NCBI GenBank assembly: GCA_021832495.1
Contig: JAKBKR010000104.1
Span: forward strand, 1 to 7,056
From: a bacterium
GTDB taxonomy: Archaea > Thermoplasmatota > Thermoplasmata > Lutacidiplasmatales > UBA184
Direction: 5' to 3'
Length of the DNA stretch: 7,056 nucleotides
Below the pieces are notes generated by a model. That model ran no database searches, was not told where the DNA came from, and saw only the letters and a program-made list of their open reading frames with translations. A program made the translations under genes and the position numbers. Shown one piece after another: positions 6,063 to 7,056 of this stretch; the stretch's first letter is position 1; each line of letters opens with the position of its first letter.

Positions 6063-7056
6063 GTGGACACCACCCCCAGGGGGAACGGTCCCCCCGCGCT
6101 CGGGACCACCGTAAGATCGAGGTATTGATGGGCGAACCACAACGGGAGCTGGTTCGCGTAGTATGGTGACCCGATGTTCCCGCTCGTTCCCCCGGGGATG
6201 ATGCCCCAGGAAGGGCCCTCGGTCGGCGGGGTGACCATCCGCAGGGAAGAACCGATCGCACTCTGCTCGAGGGGGAAGGTGAGGGCTGGGGAGAAACCCG
6301 CCACGCTCGGAGTGTACCCGTCTCCCCATTCCGGGGTGGGCCCCTTGGCGAACGAGGAATAGCCTAGGATGGAGGGGACCGTCAACGTGTGCACCTTCCC
6401 CCAGGTCCAGCCGGAGAGGTCAGGAGCGGCGCCGTTGCCGGTGCCGAAGTGCTCGGCGAGCAGCTTTAGCGCCGCTGAAGCGGCAGCCGTGTTGACCGAA
6501 TCCCAACCGGCCGGGAAGAGGGGATTGGACGGGTCCGAGAGCGCCACGGCGAAGAGCTCGTTGGGGTCGGGCGGGACCGCGCTGGTGAGCCCCAGCTGCT
6601 GTAGGAAGGGGGTGTAGACTGCGGCCAAGATCTCGTTCCACCAGTAGGTGTAGATCGTGGGGGCGACTTCGTAGGTTTCGAAGCTCCCGTTCCAGCCCTC
6701 GAGTTCGGAAAGGGCGGCATGAGCCAGGCCCTGTACCGCCGCCGGACCGGTCGTGGAAAGGTTCGTGAGCGCCTGTTCCAGCAAGGGGGAATACATCACG
6801 GCCCAGGAGTCGGTCACGTTCGCTTGGAGCGCCTCCATGTTGGCGACCGGCATGTTCGGGTGGGAGTTGAGGAAATTCCCGATGGTGTGGGCACGCCCGC
6901 CGGCGTCCCACCAACCCCCGATCATCGGATAGGGGTAGTCCTGACCCACGGAAGGTTGGTTCGGTGCGTAGAGGTATCCTCGAGCGGGGTCGATCACCTG
7001 AGGGGAAAGCTGGGGTGGAACGGTACCGACCGGCTCGAACGCACCGGAGCCGATGA
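6044..7056 (-). CDS. penicillin acylase family (peptidase S45) hydrolase, C-terminal part
   Basis: The frame is open to the right edge; 336 C-terminal residues are visible and the N-terminus is missing. S45 enzymes are N-terminal-nucleophile hydrolases that self-cleave into two subunits around a catalytic Ser and split amides such as beta-lactam side chains or acyl-homoserine lactones. Family features seen: GYLYAPNQPSVGQDYPY (about 25-41), the Asp/Trp-rich GGWWDAGGRAHTI, NMEALQANVTD, SGWTWGKVHT (about 194-203) and GGTSGNIGSPYYANQLPLW (about 298-316). The last matches the family's usual G-SG-P-SPHYxxQ block, with Tyr replacing the common His. The autoprocessing site and nucleophile lie outside the window, so activity cannot be judged. 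NVT, NLS and NGS sequons fit an extracytoplasmic location. A GTG at 6997 is internal to the domain and not the true start. The stop overlaps the next gene by 19 bases. The substrate cannot be predicted from this part. Confidence 0.9.
   Translation of the reverse strand, partial: IGSGAFEPVGTVPPQLSPQVIDPARGYLYAPNQPSVGQDYPYPMIGGWWDAGGRAHTIGNFLNSHPNMPVANMEALQANVTDSWAVMYSPLLEQALTNLSTTGPAAVQGLAHAALSELEGWNGSFETYEVAPTIYTYWWNEILAAVYTPFLQQLGLTSAVPPDPNELFAVALSDPSNPLFPAGWDSVNTAAASAALKLLAEHFGTGNGAAPDLSGWTWGKVHTLTVPSILGYSSFAKGPTPEWGDGYTPSVAGFSPALTFPLEQSAIGSSLRMVTPPTEGPSWGIIPGGTSGNIGSPYYANQLPLWFAHQYLDLTVVPSAGGPFPLGVVSTWHLNP

Noticed and set aside
6063..6329. N-terminal extension of the small membrane protein to 6329
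   Set aside because: The extension lies wholly inside the penicillin acylase gene and its residues (Pro/Arg/Gly/His-rich) look like out-of-frame translation. The ATG at 6062 has a purine-rich site before it.
1..7056. CRISPR arrays, tRNA or rRNA genes, insertion sequences, attachment sites
   Set aside because: Read on both strands, I found no spaced direct repeats, no cloverleaf-like sequence, no transposase and no terminal inverted repeats.

Overview
The window looks archaeal, most likely an uncultured, GC-rich member of the Thermoplasmatota. Three observations point this way. Two tandem regulators end in the bacterio-opsin-activator helix-turn-helix (HTH_10), a domain mainly found in Euryarchaeota in the broad sense. 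A good archaeal TATA box lies about 40 bases before the first regulator. Shine-Dalgarno sequences are weak or absent. The proteins are not strongly acidic, which argues against a haloarchaeon. The lineage is an inference; no rRNA or other marker gene is present.

Left part (1-3614, minus strand): three genes form a very tight operon, read right to left. First is a 409-residue protein with a possible, degenerate kinase/phosphotransferase-like C-terminal motif pair. Next is a 510-residue coiled-coil and helical protein with a His/Gly-rich tail. Last is a secreted, sequon-rich protein with a C-terminal membrane anchor, whose frame runs off the left edge (285 codons visible). The junctions are TGATG (1-base overlap) and ATGA (4-base overlap), so translation is probably coupled. 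I recognise no named family with confidence in any of the three.

Middle (3615-3935): a 321-base divergent control region. It holds a plus-strand TATA box at 3896-3902 touching a perfect palindrome (GGACATGTCC), and a weaker TATA-like element for the minus operon touching a related palindrome (GTCATGAC). It also holds several GACCG/CGGTC half-sites.

Right of centre (3936-5476, plus strand): two paralogous HTH_10 regulators, 38 bases apart and probably co-transcribed. They may control themselves and the divergent operon, which is the natural hypothesis from the layout.

Right part (5601-7056, minus strand): the C-terminal 336 residues of a penicillin-acylase-family (S45) hydrolase, overlapping by 19 bases a small downstream protein with about four membrane segments. 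The 124-base gap between the convergent genes carries two hairpins.

The most interesting unit is the unrecognised three-gene operon with its divergent paired regulators. A link from a cytoplasmic kinase-like protein to a surface protein is inference, not shown by the sequence.
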